Below, in pieces: positions 11,113-24,400 of a stretch of DNA of 64,000 bases. How positions within the stretch are numbered: position 1 is the stretch's first letter; every line of letters begins with the position of its first letter. Made by a program: the position numbers and the translations under genes. Source of the stretch: Plasmodium relictum (Eukaryota; Apicomplexa; Aconoidasida; Haemosporida; Plasmodiidae); contig NC_041679.1 in assembly GCF_900005765.1 (NCBI RefSeq), positions 527,057 to 591,056 on the forward strand. Reading direction: 5' to 3'. The notes beneath the pieces were generated by a model that saw nothing but the letters and a program-made list of their open reading frames with translations, had not been told where the DNA came from and did not search any database.

Positions 11113-12627
11113 CTAACAATTTTCCTTGTTCTTTATTTTTAATTCACTATTATTATCCTCTTGTTGAAGTTCATATAATTCATTTAATGAAACAAATTTT
11201 TCAACAGTTAATAGATTATCTTTAATATCTTTTCCATTAATTTTCTTAACTATAATTTTATCGTGAACCAAACTTAAAGCAACTTCCGTCTTTCCAAAGG
11301 TATAAACACCTCTTCTGTTCTTTTTCCATCCTATTTGACTATTATGTGTATTATGCCAATCTCTTAATTTTTTATCAATTGGATCAGAACTGTTAGTTAT
11401 ATAAAACTTTTTTGGTCTCCCTAAACGAATATTTATATATGTCTTTGGGTTTTTAAAACATATTGATGGCTCATGTTTTTTTGACATATAAATGGATTCC
11501 TTTTTTTTTGTTGATTCTGCTTTTTTTGATGGAGAAGCCTTTTTAATATCCTTTTCTGTTTCATTTAATTTATTTAAATTATTTATATTATCTTTTTGTA
11601 GATTTAATTTTTTATTTTCTTTTTCTAATTTTTCATTTGATCCTAAGCTAAATTCATTTTCATTGTTATAATTTGAATGGCTCATGAGTTCATTCATTTG
11701 GTTGTAACAGCTGTAATTATTCATATCGTAATCTTCATTAATTAATGAATCGTTGTAATTATTGTCTGTAATATTTTCATAGCTGTATTCATCTTGTGTA
11801 TGTTCCAAATTTTCATGCTTTCCAAAGCTGAAGTCACTTTCTTTATCGTTATTATTTGATAAATTGGAAGAAATTATTTTTTGATAATCAGGTGTAGAAT
11901 TAACAATACCTTGAGATGAATTGTCTAGTAATAATTTTAGATGTTTTGCTTCTTTCTCTAAAATATCTTTATCTTTGTTAGGAACAACTGTAACAGTTAA
12001 ACTCTGAGGCTTATTTTCAGGAATTAAATAAGATGGTAAATCATAAATGTTTGTACTTTTATTTAAATTTAAAGGCAAAAATTGATTAGTCGGCTGAATT
12101 AGTTTCGTAGAAAAATTGGGTGGTTGAAAAAATGGAGATGACGGTGATGTTAAAGGAAAACCATTGTTTTCCAAATTATCATTTTTGATACCATTATTTT
12201 GATTTTTATTTAATGGTTGAATATATGTGCCTATAATTTGAGGTGATCCCAATTCATAAAAATGTTTTATATTTTTTTGTTGTTCTTCTATATTTTTTAT
12301 ACTTCTCAATGTACTATTATTTTTTAAAGTAGCACTAGTTTCTTTACACAAACTTTCTAAGTTTATAGATGGCTTAATTGGTTTTGGCAAAAGATTTTGA
12401 ACATTTTTGTTTAAATCTAACATTTCCAAATGGGTAGCATCTAAATACTCATAATTATGATTTTTTATGCTTTTATTTGATTCTTCCATTTTCCTTTGGA
12501 AATTCTTACTCATTTTATATTCATTTTTTCCGTTATTTATTGAATTTATTCTAGCTACATTATTTTTTGGATACATAAAGCGGTCTCCAATATTATTCAC
12601 TTGATGAATAGATTTCATGCTTACCAC
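11113..12627 (-). CDS. Protein of unknown function with AT-hook-like motif and conserved-looking C-terminal domain, 504 aa
   Basis: Single-exon frame, ATG at 12627. I do not recognise the family. Residues 1-385 are Asn/Ser/Glu-rich, with a proline-rich patch at about 157-205 (SPSSPFFQPPNF) and a Lys/Ser-rich basic patch at 361-385 that could be a nuclear localisation signal. From about 388 to 488 the composition changes to a compact domain. It opens with CFKNPKTYINIRLGRPKKF, where GRPKK (403-407) is an AT-hook-like core. It continues with GWKKNRRGVYTFG (433-445) and a beta-like stretch, LSLVHDKIIVKKINGKD. The AT-hook core and basic patch suggest a nuclear, DNA- or chromatin-linked protein. 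This is inference. It does not match the AP2 DNA-binding signature that I compared by eye. It lies divergent to the hydrolase gene with a 2.5 kb shared upstream region. Confidence 0.8.
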   Translation of the reverse strand: MVSMKSIHQVNNIGDRFMYPKNNVARINSINNGKNEYKMSKNFQRKMEESNKSIKNHNYEYLDATHLEMLDLNKNVQNLLPKPIKPSINLESLCKETSATLKNNSTLRSIKNIEEQQKNIKHFYELGSPQIIGTYIQPLNKNQNNGIKNDNLENNGFPLTSPSSPFFQPPNFSTKLIQPTNQFLPLNLNKSTNIYDLPSYLIPENKPQSLTVTVVPNKDKDILEKEAKHLKLLLDNSSQGIVNSTPDYQKIISSNLSNNNDKESDFSFGKHENLEHTQDEYSYENITDNNYNDSLINEDYDMNNYSCYNQMNELMSHSNYNNENEFSLGSNEKLEKENKKLNLQKDNINNLNKLNETEKDIKKASPSKKAESTKKKESIYMSKKHEPSICFKNPKTYINIRLGRPKKFYITNSSDPIDKKLRDWHNTHNSQIGWKKNRRGVYTFGKTEVALSLVHDKIIVKKINGKDIKDNLLTVEKFVSLNELYELQQEDNNSELKIKNKENC

Positions 12628-13212
12628 AAAATTTATTATATTTAATTTTTTTTTTTATATATTTAATTCTATTTATTTATTTCCCTGGTTTTCAAGTAGC
12701 ATACACTTATAAATTTTTTAATAGTAATAATTTATAAATATTTTATTCTGTTGTATAACTATAATTTTTCATTTAAAAAATAATTATTGTTGCATTAAAA
12801 TTTTTTATGTAACTATGATTTTTTCAAATGAAGTAAATAATTAAATGACATAGATTTACAAAATTAATTTTTATTTTATTTTTTTTTTTTTATTTCATTA
12901 TGCCTCAAAGCACAATTAAAAGAGATAACAAATAAATTAATAAAAAAAAGAGTTAGGTAAGAAGTGAAAAAGAAAGAATTTTTTTTATGCACTAAAATAA
13001 GGAACAATCGAAGTAAATAGAATATAGTTGAATAATTATAAAAACAAAAAAAAAAAATAAGAGAATTATTTTTATATAGAACAAATGGTAATCTATTATT
13101 TTAAAAATGAGTTCTTGTAATATAATATATATAATTTAATACACAAAGAGTTATTTTATGTTTTTTTCATATATTTTTGATTCATTTTTTAAATATTTTA
13201 AGACATAATAAA

Positions 13213-13256
<44 letters not shown>

Positions 13257-15089
13257 TATATAGAAAAAAATTATATAGAAATATGTCTGCTTTAGTTAAG
13301 CGTACATAAAAGTAAGAAAAATAAGATGGGAAAAAAGGAGTTTAAATGAATGTTGTAGAAATATTTTACACTTTGAGACCTTGCACACATCATTTTAAGG
13401 AAAATATAAAAATGCAGTTAAAAAAAAAAAATTCATGCTTATAATGAAAAAAAAAACATGACATTCTTTTCTCTGGAATATTCTCATAATTTATTTATAT
13501 TTTTATGTCTAAAAGTTAGGAAAAATTTTTCTTTTTACTCATTTGTAAAATATATACAATTTTTTTTTTTTTTTGGAAACTTATTAGAAACTTATTTTTA
13601 CACACATATTTTCCTATACGAATAATTTGCACACAAAAATAATTATTTTAAAAGAAGTTAAACGAAAATACTAAAATTTATTTTGTTTTATGATTTAAAG
13701 GATAGAGTATGTTTGATAAATTCTCATATATAAGATGTTTCATTTAAAATATTTCTTTTTAACATTTGTTAATATTTAAAATTAATTATAATGTTGATGT
13801 AAAAATGTCATAAAATTGTTTTTTTCCTTTTATTAAAAATATGTACATTATTAAATAACTATACTTTTTTTTTTTTATATATTATCCTTAATAAATGATT
13901 TTTAAATTCTCATATTATATATATAGATTTTAGGATTTTTTTTTTAAATATTCTGAAAAAGAATCAATTACACTTTTTTTTTTCCTTTATTTTATGGTAC
14001 GTTCCTTAAATTAAATAAAAGATAAAGAGTACAAAAAGGATAATGAATTATTTTATTTTTTTAAAATTAAAAATTTTTAATTATTTATACATTTGTAATA
14101 AAAAAAAAATATATGATGTATTGTATTTTTAACTAGCAAATGCTTTTAAGCATCAAATAATTTATAATAATTTTTAACTTTCATTAATTTCATACTTTAA
14201 ATGATTAAACAGTTAAAGAAATATGTTTATAGAAAAAGAAAGTTTAGTCATATATTATATTATCATTTAAAGAAATACATGAAAATTTTCCATTTTTTAT
14301 CAATTTTAGAAAAGGTTAAATAAAAATTAAATTCACAATTTATTTAGGACAATTAAATTGGAAAAATTTTGAAAAATTAAAATAATTTTTATTTTATTTT
14401 TTTCCAATATTTGTCAAGATATAAGGAAATTTTTAATTTTTTTATTTCTATATTTATTAATATTCGTAATATTTAAATTTTTCATAATTTATATAACTCT
14501 TAGGTCTGTAATAATTGTATATCTTCAATTTTTTCTTTATAATATTTTTATCTATTTTATTTAAAAAATTACTTAACCATTAATGTTATTATTATTCTCA
14601 GTTTTAATATCCCTTACATGATTATTTATTATTTTAACTTTTTTAGATATTAAAATTTTGAGTTATTTCTGTTATAATTTCCTACGAGAAATTTCTTTTC
14701 TTGGTTTTTTATCGTATTTTTATTTTTTGAAACATAGTATTTGATAAAATATTTTTTTTTTACACTTTTTTTTGGAAAATATTTTAAAAAGTACTAATTT
14801 TTTTTTTTTTTTTCAATTTTTTCTGTTTCTATGAAGTAAATTAAAAATTTCCCTACGTTTATACAATTAAAAAAGTAATACAATTAATCAATTGCTCTCT
14901 TAATATATATATATTATTTTTTATAACTTATTATTATGTATTAATTTTTATTAATTTTTGCGAAATAAAAGAAATAAAAAAATAACTATGGCTTAGAGAA
15001 AATAATAAATAGTAACATATTCTTATATGTTTATTGTTTTTATATTTATAAAGAAAAAAAAAAACGAAAAAATTACTTTTAATAAAAAT
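12628..15089. other. Divergent intergenic region
   Basis: This 2.5 kb separates the start codons of the 504-residue gene (-) and the hydrolase (+), so it should contain both promoters and 5' UTRs. It is AT-rich throughout, with a (TA)n array at about 13216-13244 and many A and T homopolymers. No open frame or structured RNA stands out. Confidence 0.6.
13216..13244. repeat. (TA)n microsatellite
   Basis: About 14 TA dinucleotides in a row, followed by a T run, in the divergent promoter region. Length is likely to vary between isolates. Confidence 0.85.
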
Positions 15090-16612
15090 ATGGGAAATTT
15101 TCTAAATAAAATTATATTTAATGCTCCATCGGAAGGATCTTTCGAAAAATTTGATTTAGATTTAATTTATATTGAAACAGAAAATAATGAAAAGGTTGCG
15201 GCACATTTTATCAATAGGTATAATTAATTGCTCTTGATTTCCTATTTGTTATACATTTTTAATAAGTAATATTTTTATTTTTTATTCTAGAAATGCACCT
15301 TTAACAATTTTATTTTGCCACGGTAATGGTGAGAACATTTACATGTTATATGATTACTTTTATGAGACTTCCAAAATATGGGATGTTAACGTATTTTTAT
15401 ATGATTACCTAGGTAAAAAAATAGAAAAATAATAAACTAAAAAATTTACCTTAGTTTTTTATTACGTATTTTTATAACTAATTTCATATTATTTTCCCTT
15501 CATTTCTTATTCCTTTTTTTTTAATTTCCTTATTTTTTTTAAATATAAAACAAAAAAAAAGGATATGGAGAGAGTACAGGAATAGCATCAGAAAAAAATA
15601 TGTACTTGAGTGGAAACGCAGTTTATGAGTGCAGATTTTTTTTATTAAAATATAATTTAAATTATTTTAAATATTATAATATTATTTTTGCTTTTTCTTT
15701 ATAGTTACATGGTTAATAATTTAAATATAAAACCAAATAATATTGTTTTATATGGGAAATCTATAGGTTTAATATAAAATAAATAAATTATGATACGAAA
15801 TAGAAAAAAATAATTTTTATTATATTTCAGTGAAATGCTAAAATAAAATGAATTAAAAGTATTGAAAAAATAAAAAATATTCATTTGACGTTTCGTAGGT
15901 TCATGTGCAGCTGTAGATCTAGCAACAACTAGAAAAGTTAAAGGAATTATTCTTCAAAGTGCTATATTGTCTTTGTTAAATATATGCTTTAAAACTAGGT
16001 TTATCTTCCCTTTTGATTCATTTTGCAACATTAATAAAGTGAGCTTTATTTATTACTAATAAAAATAAGACTAATACAAAAAATAATTAAAACTCTTTTA
16101 ATTTAATCAGATTACAAATATTCCTTGCTTCGTATTTTTTATTCATGGCACTGAGGATAAAATAGTTCCCTTTTATCATGGAATAGTAAAAAAGAAAAAT
16201 CTATATAAATTCTTAAATATTATGTTATTTTTTTATAAAATTAAAGCATTAATTTATTTGAATGAATTATTTTAAAAATATATTATAAGATTTATTTTTA
16301 AAATTTTCTTACAAATTCTAATTTCATTTTGCATTACACCGTATAATATTTCAAGATTGTATATATATATATTCATATTATATTTTAATATCCTCTTTTG
16401 AAAGTTTTTATTCGTAACTTTAATTTATTTATATATATAATCTTTTTTTTTTTTTAACATTTTCACAGAATCTATATGAAAAATGTACACTAAAGGTTCA
16501 TCCTTATTGGGTTGTTGATGGAAAACATAATGACATTGAGATGATTGAGAACGAAAAATTCAACAAACACATTAAGTCTTTTTTGAATTTTTTAATTAAT
16601 TTAGATAAATAA
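15090..16612 (+). CDS. ABHD17-like alpha/beta hydrolase (possible protein depalmitoylase), 7 exons, 245 aa
   Basis: I join seven exons: 15090-15217, 15291-15412, 15562-15628, 15705-15766, 15899-16038, 16111-16185 and 16469-16612. All introns are GT..AG, frames agree at each junction, and the total is 738 nt. The product has the alpha/beta hydrolase features in order: HGNGEN oxyanion loop (H53), GYGESTG, nucleophile elbow GKSIG (S125), GTEDKIVP (D189) and KHNDIE (H218). The spacing from GYG to the nucleophile matches the human ABHD17 family residue for residue in length. ABHD17 enzymes remove palmitate from membrane proteins, so a depalmitoylase role at membranes is a fair inference. The human proteins carry an N-terminal Cys cluster. 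This one instead starts MGNFLNK, a possible but imperfect N-myristoylation signal. An in-frame ATG at 15027 would add 21 Lys-rich residues and hide the MG start, so I prefer 15090. Confidence 0.85.
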
Positions 16613-17878
16613 AGGGTTTTTAATTCTTTCGTTTATTTTTTAAAAAATAATTATAAAATTTCTAAACAATTTTATTAAAACTATATATTATGGCAAAATG
16701 TTTTATTTATTTTTCCTGAATTACATAAATTCATATGTACATAATTATTTATTAAATATATTATATTTTTTGCGTATCTCATTCTAGTTATGTGTTAATA
16801 TAATTAAATATCATAAAAATCTTTTTATATTATAAATGAATTAAAAAAAAAATTGTATCCTAAAAAAATATGTAAAACAGAATAAAAATAATATATATTG
16901 AGAATAGATAAATAGCAAGAAAGAGTATTTAATAAAAAGATATGCCTAATGGAGATATGTAATAAAAAGAAATATATAAAAAAAATGATTAAAAAAAAAA
17001 ATTCAAATATAAAATATATTTATTAAAAATATATTATTTTATGTGAATTTGCACGCATTTTGTATTTTTTAGTAATTGTTTTTTTTTTTTTTAGTTTTTA
17101 TATATTAATTTATATAAATATGAAAATATTTTTAGATACATTTTCTTTTTAAATAACAAAGAAAAATTATATATGCTCAGATGTTTTTTTTTTTTTTTAT
17201 AAAAATATTTTTATATGAATAGGATATAAGTAAATATCTATTTATTCTTGTAACTTTAAAAGTATATTACTTTTTTTTTTTCTTTCTATACAATAATATG
17301 AATTTTATTTATGTATATAGATATTAAATACTAATTTCTATCATAAAAAATTATTATGTAGGATTTATAAACTAATAATTTATATTAAATATTGCTGTGA
17401 AATAATAAAAAAAATTTAGTAAAAATATAAATTGTTACATTTCATATAAAGTTAAAATAAAATGAAACAATAAAAAAAAAAAAAAAAACTTCACAAAAAA
17501 TAATAAAATTAAAAAGGATGCATAAAAATAAGTAAAAATAGTAAAAAAGAAAAAATATGTAATTTAAATAAGGCAATAAAAAAACACACACACGCAAAAA
17601 AAAAAAAAAAAAAAAAAATTGGATTTGAACATTGTATTTTTTTGAAGCAAAATTTCAAATATAGTTGCACATTAAATTTCGTAATTGAAATTATACATTA
17701 AATTTATTAAATAATTAAATATAGAATTATTTAAAACCCCGTTAATACATATTTTAATAAATAATACATTGTTTTATTATAGATTTTTTTTTTTTCATGA
17801 ATTAAAGTTAGAAATTACTTCTTTATTTTATGAGTATATTTAACGCTTTATTGATGTATAATTTTTATATATATAAAA
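16613..17878. other. Intergenic region, no gene seen
   Basis: This lies between two plus-strand genes and should hold the hydrolase 3' UTR and the ArfGAP promoter. It contains A runs at about 17471-17488 and 17598-17618 and a short CA-rich patch (acacacacacg) near 17584-17595. No coding frame or RNA structure is visible. Confidence 0.6.
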
Positions 17879-19141
17879 ATGAAAAAAAATTTGATAATTG
17901 AAATATTAGAATATGAACAGGATGATAGGGGCTATGTGCTGGACTTTTTAAAAGATAAAATATTTAAAATTATTCTAAGCAAAAATGAAAATAAAAATTG
18001 TTTTGATTGCGGAAACAAAAATCCTAAATGGTTATCTTTAACTTATGCCATATTTATTTGTCTGAACTGTTCAGGCAAACATAGACAGTTAGGAACACAT
18101 ATATCATTTGTGCGTTCAACAGGAATGGATAAATTTACGGCAAAACAACTAATTAGAATATGTTTAGGAGGCAATTTAAAGGCAAGTGAATTTTTAAAAA
18201 AAAATAAAGATAGCATTTTAGATTATTCATCAAACAGTTCACTAAAATATAAGATGTATTTAGACAATTTATTAGAAGAAACTTTAATAAAATATAGCAA
18301 TGAAAATACTAAAAATATTGAGTCTGATAATAATACTAATAATATAATTAATGTAAGTAGCAATCAACCAATTGATTTAATTAATGATGATGGGAAAAAT
18401 AAGGAAACTATAAATGCGAAAATAGAAGAAAATACAAAAGAATTTAGCAACTCTTTTTTTAGTTTTAATAATGTTAAAAAAGGAGATATGAATAATTTTG
18501 TACCAACTCATTTTATTGAAGAAAAAATGGTATTTAATAATTGTAATAAAAACTTTAAAGCTAAAAAAATTGATATTAATTTTGATGATACTATTTTTGA
18601 AGATAAAGGAATTAATAATAATATATCCGGAAAAAATGTATTAGAAAGTAAAAACAATAATAACTCGGATAATTCATTTAAAATATATGATAATAATGTA
18701 GAAAAAAAATGTGATGTAAGAGAAAGTGATAGTATATATAATTATTGCGATGAAAACTTTAAAAATAGTTATATTGCAGAAAATAAAAAAAGTTTGAATA
18801 TGAATAATAAGAGTAATAACAATAATAATATTAATTTAAATATAACTAGTGATATAAAATTAAATAAATTTAAAGATTCTAAGAGTATACGCTCTGATCA
18901 ATATTTTTATGATGAAAATCAACAAAATGAAGAAGTTATATCAAATGTTCCGATAACAAATAGCATATCTTCTGATCAATATTTTAATAAAAATGTAAAT
19001 AAAAAAGGAGTATGGAATTTAGATGAACAAACCATTCAAAATTTGCAAGGTTTAAAAATAACAGCAAGAGAGGGGTTATCAAATATTGTTGCAGCTGGTA
19101 ATGAAGTTTTTTTAAAAGCTAAGGAATGGTTTAATAATTAA
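17879..19141 (+). CDS. ArfGAP, ARFGAP2/3 (Glo3)-like, 420 aa
   Basis: Single-exon GTPase-activating protein for ADP-ribosylation factors, expected to act in COPI vesicle traffic at the Golgi. The ArfGAP zinc finger is intact: C41, C44, C61 and C64 in CX2CX16CX2C spacing, followed by [16 protein letters not shown]. The catalytic arginine finger is R69, equivalent to R50 of human ArfGAP1. The domain spans about residues 15-135. The middle (about 140-330) is Asn-rich low complexity. Two copies of an (I)(R/S)SDQYF motif follow, at 335-342 and 361-368. They resemble the ISSDMFFG-type motif of ARFGAP2/3, which supports that subtype. The last 44 residues end in an amphipathic-looking helix ([22 protein letters not shown]) that could bind membrane or coat. 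It converges on the cyclophilin gene, 750 bp away. Confidence 0.92.
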   Translation: MKKNLIIEILEYEQDDRGYVLDFLKDKIFKIILSKNENKNCFDCGNKNPKWLSLTYAIFICLNCSGKHRQLGTHISFVRSTGMDKFTAKQLIRICLGGNLKASEFLKKNKDSILDYSSNSSLKYKMYLDNLLEETLIKYSNENTKNIESDNNTNNIINVSSNQPIDLINDDGKNKETINAKIEENTKEFSNSFFSFNNVKKGDMNNFVPTHFIEEKMVFNNCNKNFKAKKIDINFDDTIFEDKGINNNISGKNVLESKNNNNSDNSFKIYDNNVEKKCDVRESDSIYNYCDENFKNSYIAENKKSLNMNNKSNNNNNINLNITSDIKLNKFKDSKSIRSDQYFYDENQQNEEVISNVPITNSISSDQYFNKNVNKKGVWNLDEQTIQNLQGLKITAREGLSNIVAAGNEVFLKAKEWFNN

Positions 19142-19209
19142 CTTTTTTTATAATTTAGTTTTTTTTTTTAAATTTAATTTTTAAAGCATATTATATATAT
19201 TAAGAGATA

Positions 19210-19248
<39 letters not shown>

Positions 19249-19890
19249 TATCTTTTATTAGTATATTTATGTAGCATGTATATTTTTGGATTTGTTTTAT
19301 ATATGCATATATATATATATTTTTTTTTAACATTATTTTTGCATTGTAATTTTTTTTTTCATGTTTAGTACAAAATTCTGGGAAATTGAATTTTTTGAAG
19401 CATTTGTGCAAAAATTTTCTGAAAAAATTTTATATAACTTAATTTGAATCATTAAAATGAAAAAAATAAAAAATATAAAGGTAAATATAATGGAATATAA
19501 TAAAAGTGATGATTTTTTATAAATTATTATTATTTTATTTTACCTTTTTTTACTAATTTAAAAATTTTTATTCTAAATTTTTGGTTATCCATAATTTATT
19601 ATTTTTCATCTGATTGTCTTATCACGTAATTAACAACAAAATTATTATCATTTTTATAAAATTTTTTATTCATTGATTTTTCCTTTTTTTATATTTATTT
19701 CTTCTATTGCAATTATTTTTTTTTGCATTTGCTCTTTTTTTATTTTATATATTTATTTTATTTTATTTATTTATTTTTTTTTTTTTTGTGTGTACTTTTT
19801 TCCACTGTTTTTCTTCTTTTTATGCCTTCAAAAAAATCTTAATTTTTTTAATTCTTTTTTGTATAGTATTACATTTTTTGTGTTTTTTTT
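19142..19890. other. Convergent intergenic region, no gene seen
   Basis: The 3' ends of the ArfGAP and cyclophilin genes face each other here. Long T runs (for example 19221-19247) dominate. Hydrophobic Phe/Ile frames at 19673-19939 are translated T-rich DNA overlapping the cyclophilin 3' end and are not accepted. Confidence 0.6.
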
Positions 19891-21489
<1,599 letters not shown>

Positions 21490-24400
21490 ATGATTCGATA
21501 TAACATAAATAATAATGAAATGCCAAAAGAGGTATTTAATAAAAATACTAATAAAAACCAATCACAATTATATACTGTATCTAAGCTTACTTTTAATAAT
21601 TTAGAAAAAAAAAAAAACAAAATTTATGAAAAAGATAACAAAAATGCAATTCTTGTTAGTAAAATTAAATTTAATAAAAGAGAATCAGTATCAGGAGAAG
21701 AAAAAAATGTAAAATATATTAAAAAAAATAAGGAAGTTACAACATCAAATCAAATAAATAGAACTGATAATTTTATTAATACTCCAGAAAATGTGAAAAC
21801 AAAAAATGTTAGTAGAGATAAATCGTATAATATAGAAAAAAAAGTAAATGAGCATACTCAATTATGTAGTGAAAATGATAATAATAATAATAATAATAAC
21901 ATAATACCTACTTCAAATATGAATAATTTATTAAATTTTATTGATTTAAAAAACAGTTCGTATCTAATTAAAAATAATATTTTTGATTTAAAAGAAGGTA
22001 AAATTCCAATTTGTGAATTAGGCAAAAAAATTTATAAAAAAAGTGAACTTTTGTCTAATTTAAAAAAAATTGATAATTCATCAAAAATAAGTGGAAAACA
22101 AAATAAAAAAATAGTATGTGAGTTAAAAATGAAAACTAATGAAGATAATTACATGAAAGAAGAAAACAAATATATAAGAAATGAGAGTAGTTTTGATAGT
22201 TGTAACAATTATATAACATATCAAGGAAATAATAATAATAATAATATAGATACCAATAATATTTGTATAAGACAAGGTAAGTTTACAAATAATATAAATT
22301 ATGATGAAAAAAAAAAGAAAAATGATGAATATTATTTTATTAAAAAAAGTGATATATCATCTAATATATTAAATGAAAAAAATATTAGAGTTAAATTAAA
22401 AGATAAAGTAACTACAAAAAATAATTCAAATTACTTATATATGAACGACAATAATAACAAGAATTATTCTTATAAGAATATGAGCAATAGGAAAAACTGC
22501 AATAACAAAATAAATACAAGTTCTTTTGAGCATAAAAAATTAAATGAAACTAAGGTATTTTTTCCAGATAAAAATAATCTAGAAAAAAAAAAAAAAAAAA
22601 AATTAGAATTGAATAAAAATGTTAATATAAAAAGTAAGTATATGACAAAGGTACCAAAGCAGATAAATTATGAAGTAAATAAAATGGGTAAGAAAAATTT
22701 GATTAGAAATTATTCAAAAAAAAAAAGTGCAGTTAATAAAAAATTACATGTAAAAAACAGTGAGAATATTAACAAAAAAAAGGGTAATATACAAATTAAT
22801 TTGACTAATATCTTACAAACATATAAGAACAGTTTAGAAAGAAGAGAAAAAGGAAAAGATATAAAAGTTAATAATATTGTAAAAGATTGCATTTATAAAA
22901 AAAAAGATATTTTTAATAATTTTATTAATAAAAAAATAAAAGATAATAATGTTGAGGATTATACATATGTAAAATATAATTTTAATAATGATGAACTAAG
23001 TAAAAAAGATAAAATAAAATGTAAAGATACGCATATTTATGCATATAGTGTAAAACAGAACGATGATGAAAATAACTCATTTCTGAATTTTGATAAAAAT
23101 GAAAAAAAAAGTTTTGTTGATAATGAATGTGGAATGAATTTATCTAAAATTTGTTTTAATTTTAAAGATAAAATAATGAATGAAAAAAGTTATACCCCAA
23201 ATATAGTTGAACAGAAAGAAAAAATTGAAAATAATAATATTTTTCATTATAATAACAGTATTGAAAATGTAAATAAAATTGATAAAAACATTAATAATAT
23301 TAGTTACAGTAATAATAATTATATTAAGCAAGGCCATGATATTAATTTCGTTAACTATGATAATAACACTGAATTTATAAATGAAAATGTTAATAGCAGT
23401 AATATTTTAAGAAAAAAAAGATCTAAAAGTGTAAATTATGTAAAAGAAAATAAAATTTTTAATTCATTAATAGTTACTAATGAGTTTCGAATAAAATTAT
23501 GTTATAGTAATAATTATGTAGATTTCAAAAAATTAAATTATAACAACATTTATGAAGAAAATAAAGATGCAAATGCTTTTTTCCCAATTAAACATGATAG
23601 TTTTTTAAGTTCTAGTGATTTGTTTTTAATATCAATTGATTCAGATAAAACAAAATCAAATAATGTTCAACAAAAAAAAAATTCACATATAAATTTAAAC
23701 GATTTTAATAATATAACTGATAATTTTAAGCAGGAAATTTTTCATAATTCTTATTTTGCAGATATTAATACGAGTTATTCAAATTCTTTGAATATAAATG
23801 AGAACAAGGAAAAATTTAATTTGTTACATGGAAGTATTATCAATGAATGTAACTTTAATGAAAATACTGAAAAAGAAAGTTCAATTTATAAAGATGGTAC
23901 AGTTGTTGATAAAAAAAATAATGAAGAAAATACTATAATTTTATCTATAGCAAATAAAACTAAAGCTGAAGAAAATTATGATAATGAAAAATTACATATT
24001 GGAAATTGTTTTGATCTAGTGGAAAATAATTTTAAAAATAAAAAAGAAAAAAAAAAGTATTATGAAGGAAAAGAATTATGTGTATCTGATAGAGTGTTAA
24101 ACAATTCAAGAATAATTAATCTGAATATTTTTAGAGAAATTATAGATGAAAGATATTTAGGAGATACAACTCCAGAAAAAACAAAATTCAATGATAAATC
24201 CTTATTATTAAAAAAAAAAGAATGTAAAAATAATTGTACCGATATCATAGAAAATGATAATTTGAGTGTCAATTACATTTTACATGCTAATGAATGCTCA
24301 ACATCAGAAATATTAGAATATAACAAAAAATCTTTAGAAAATACTAAGCGAAATATCTTAAGTAACAATAAAAAGAAAAAGAAAAAAAAAAAATTGAAGT

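Noticed and set aside
19507-19614. Second box C/D snoRNA (GTGATGA ... CTGA) between ArfGAP and cyclophilin
   Set aside because: The terminal stem is weak and AT-only, with mismatches, and the guide region is almost pure A/T. Chance occurrence is likely.
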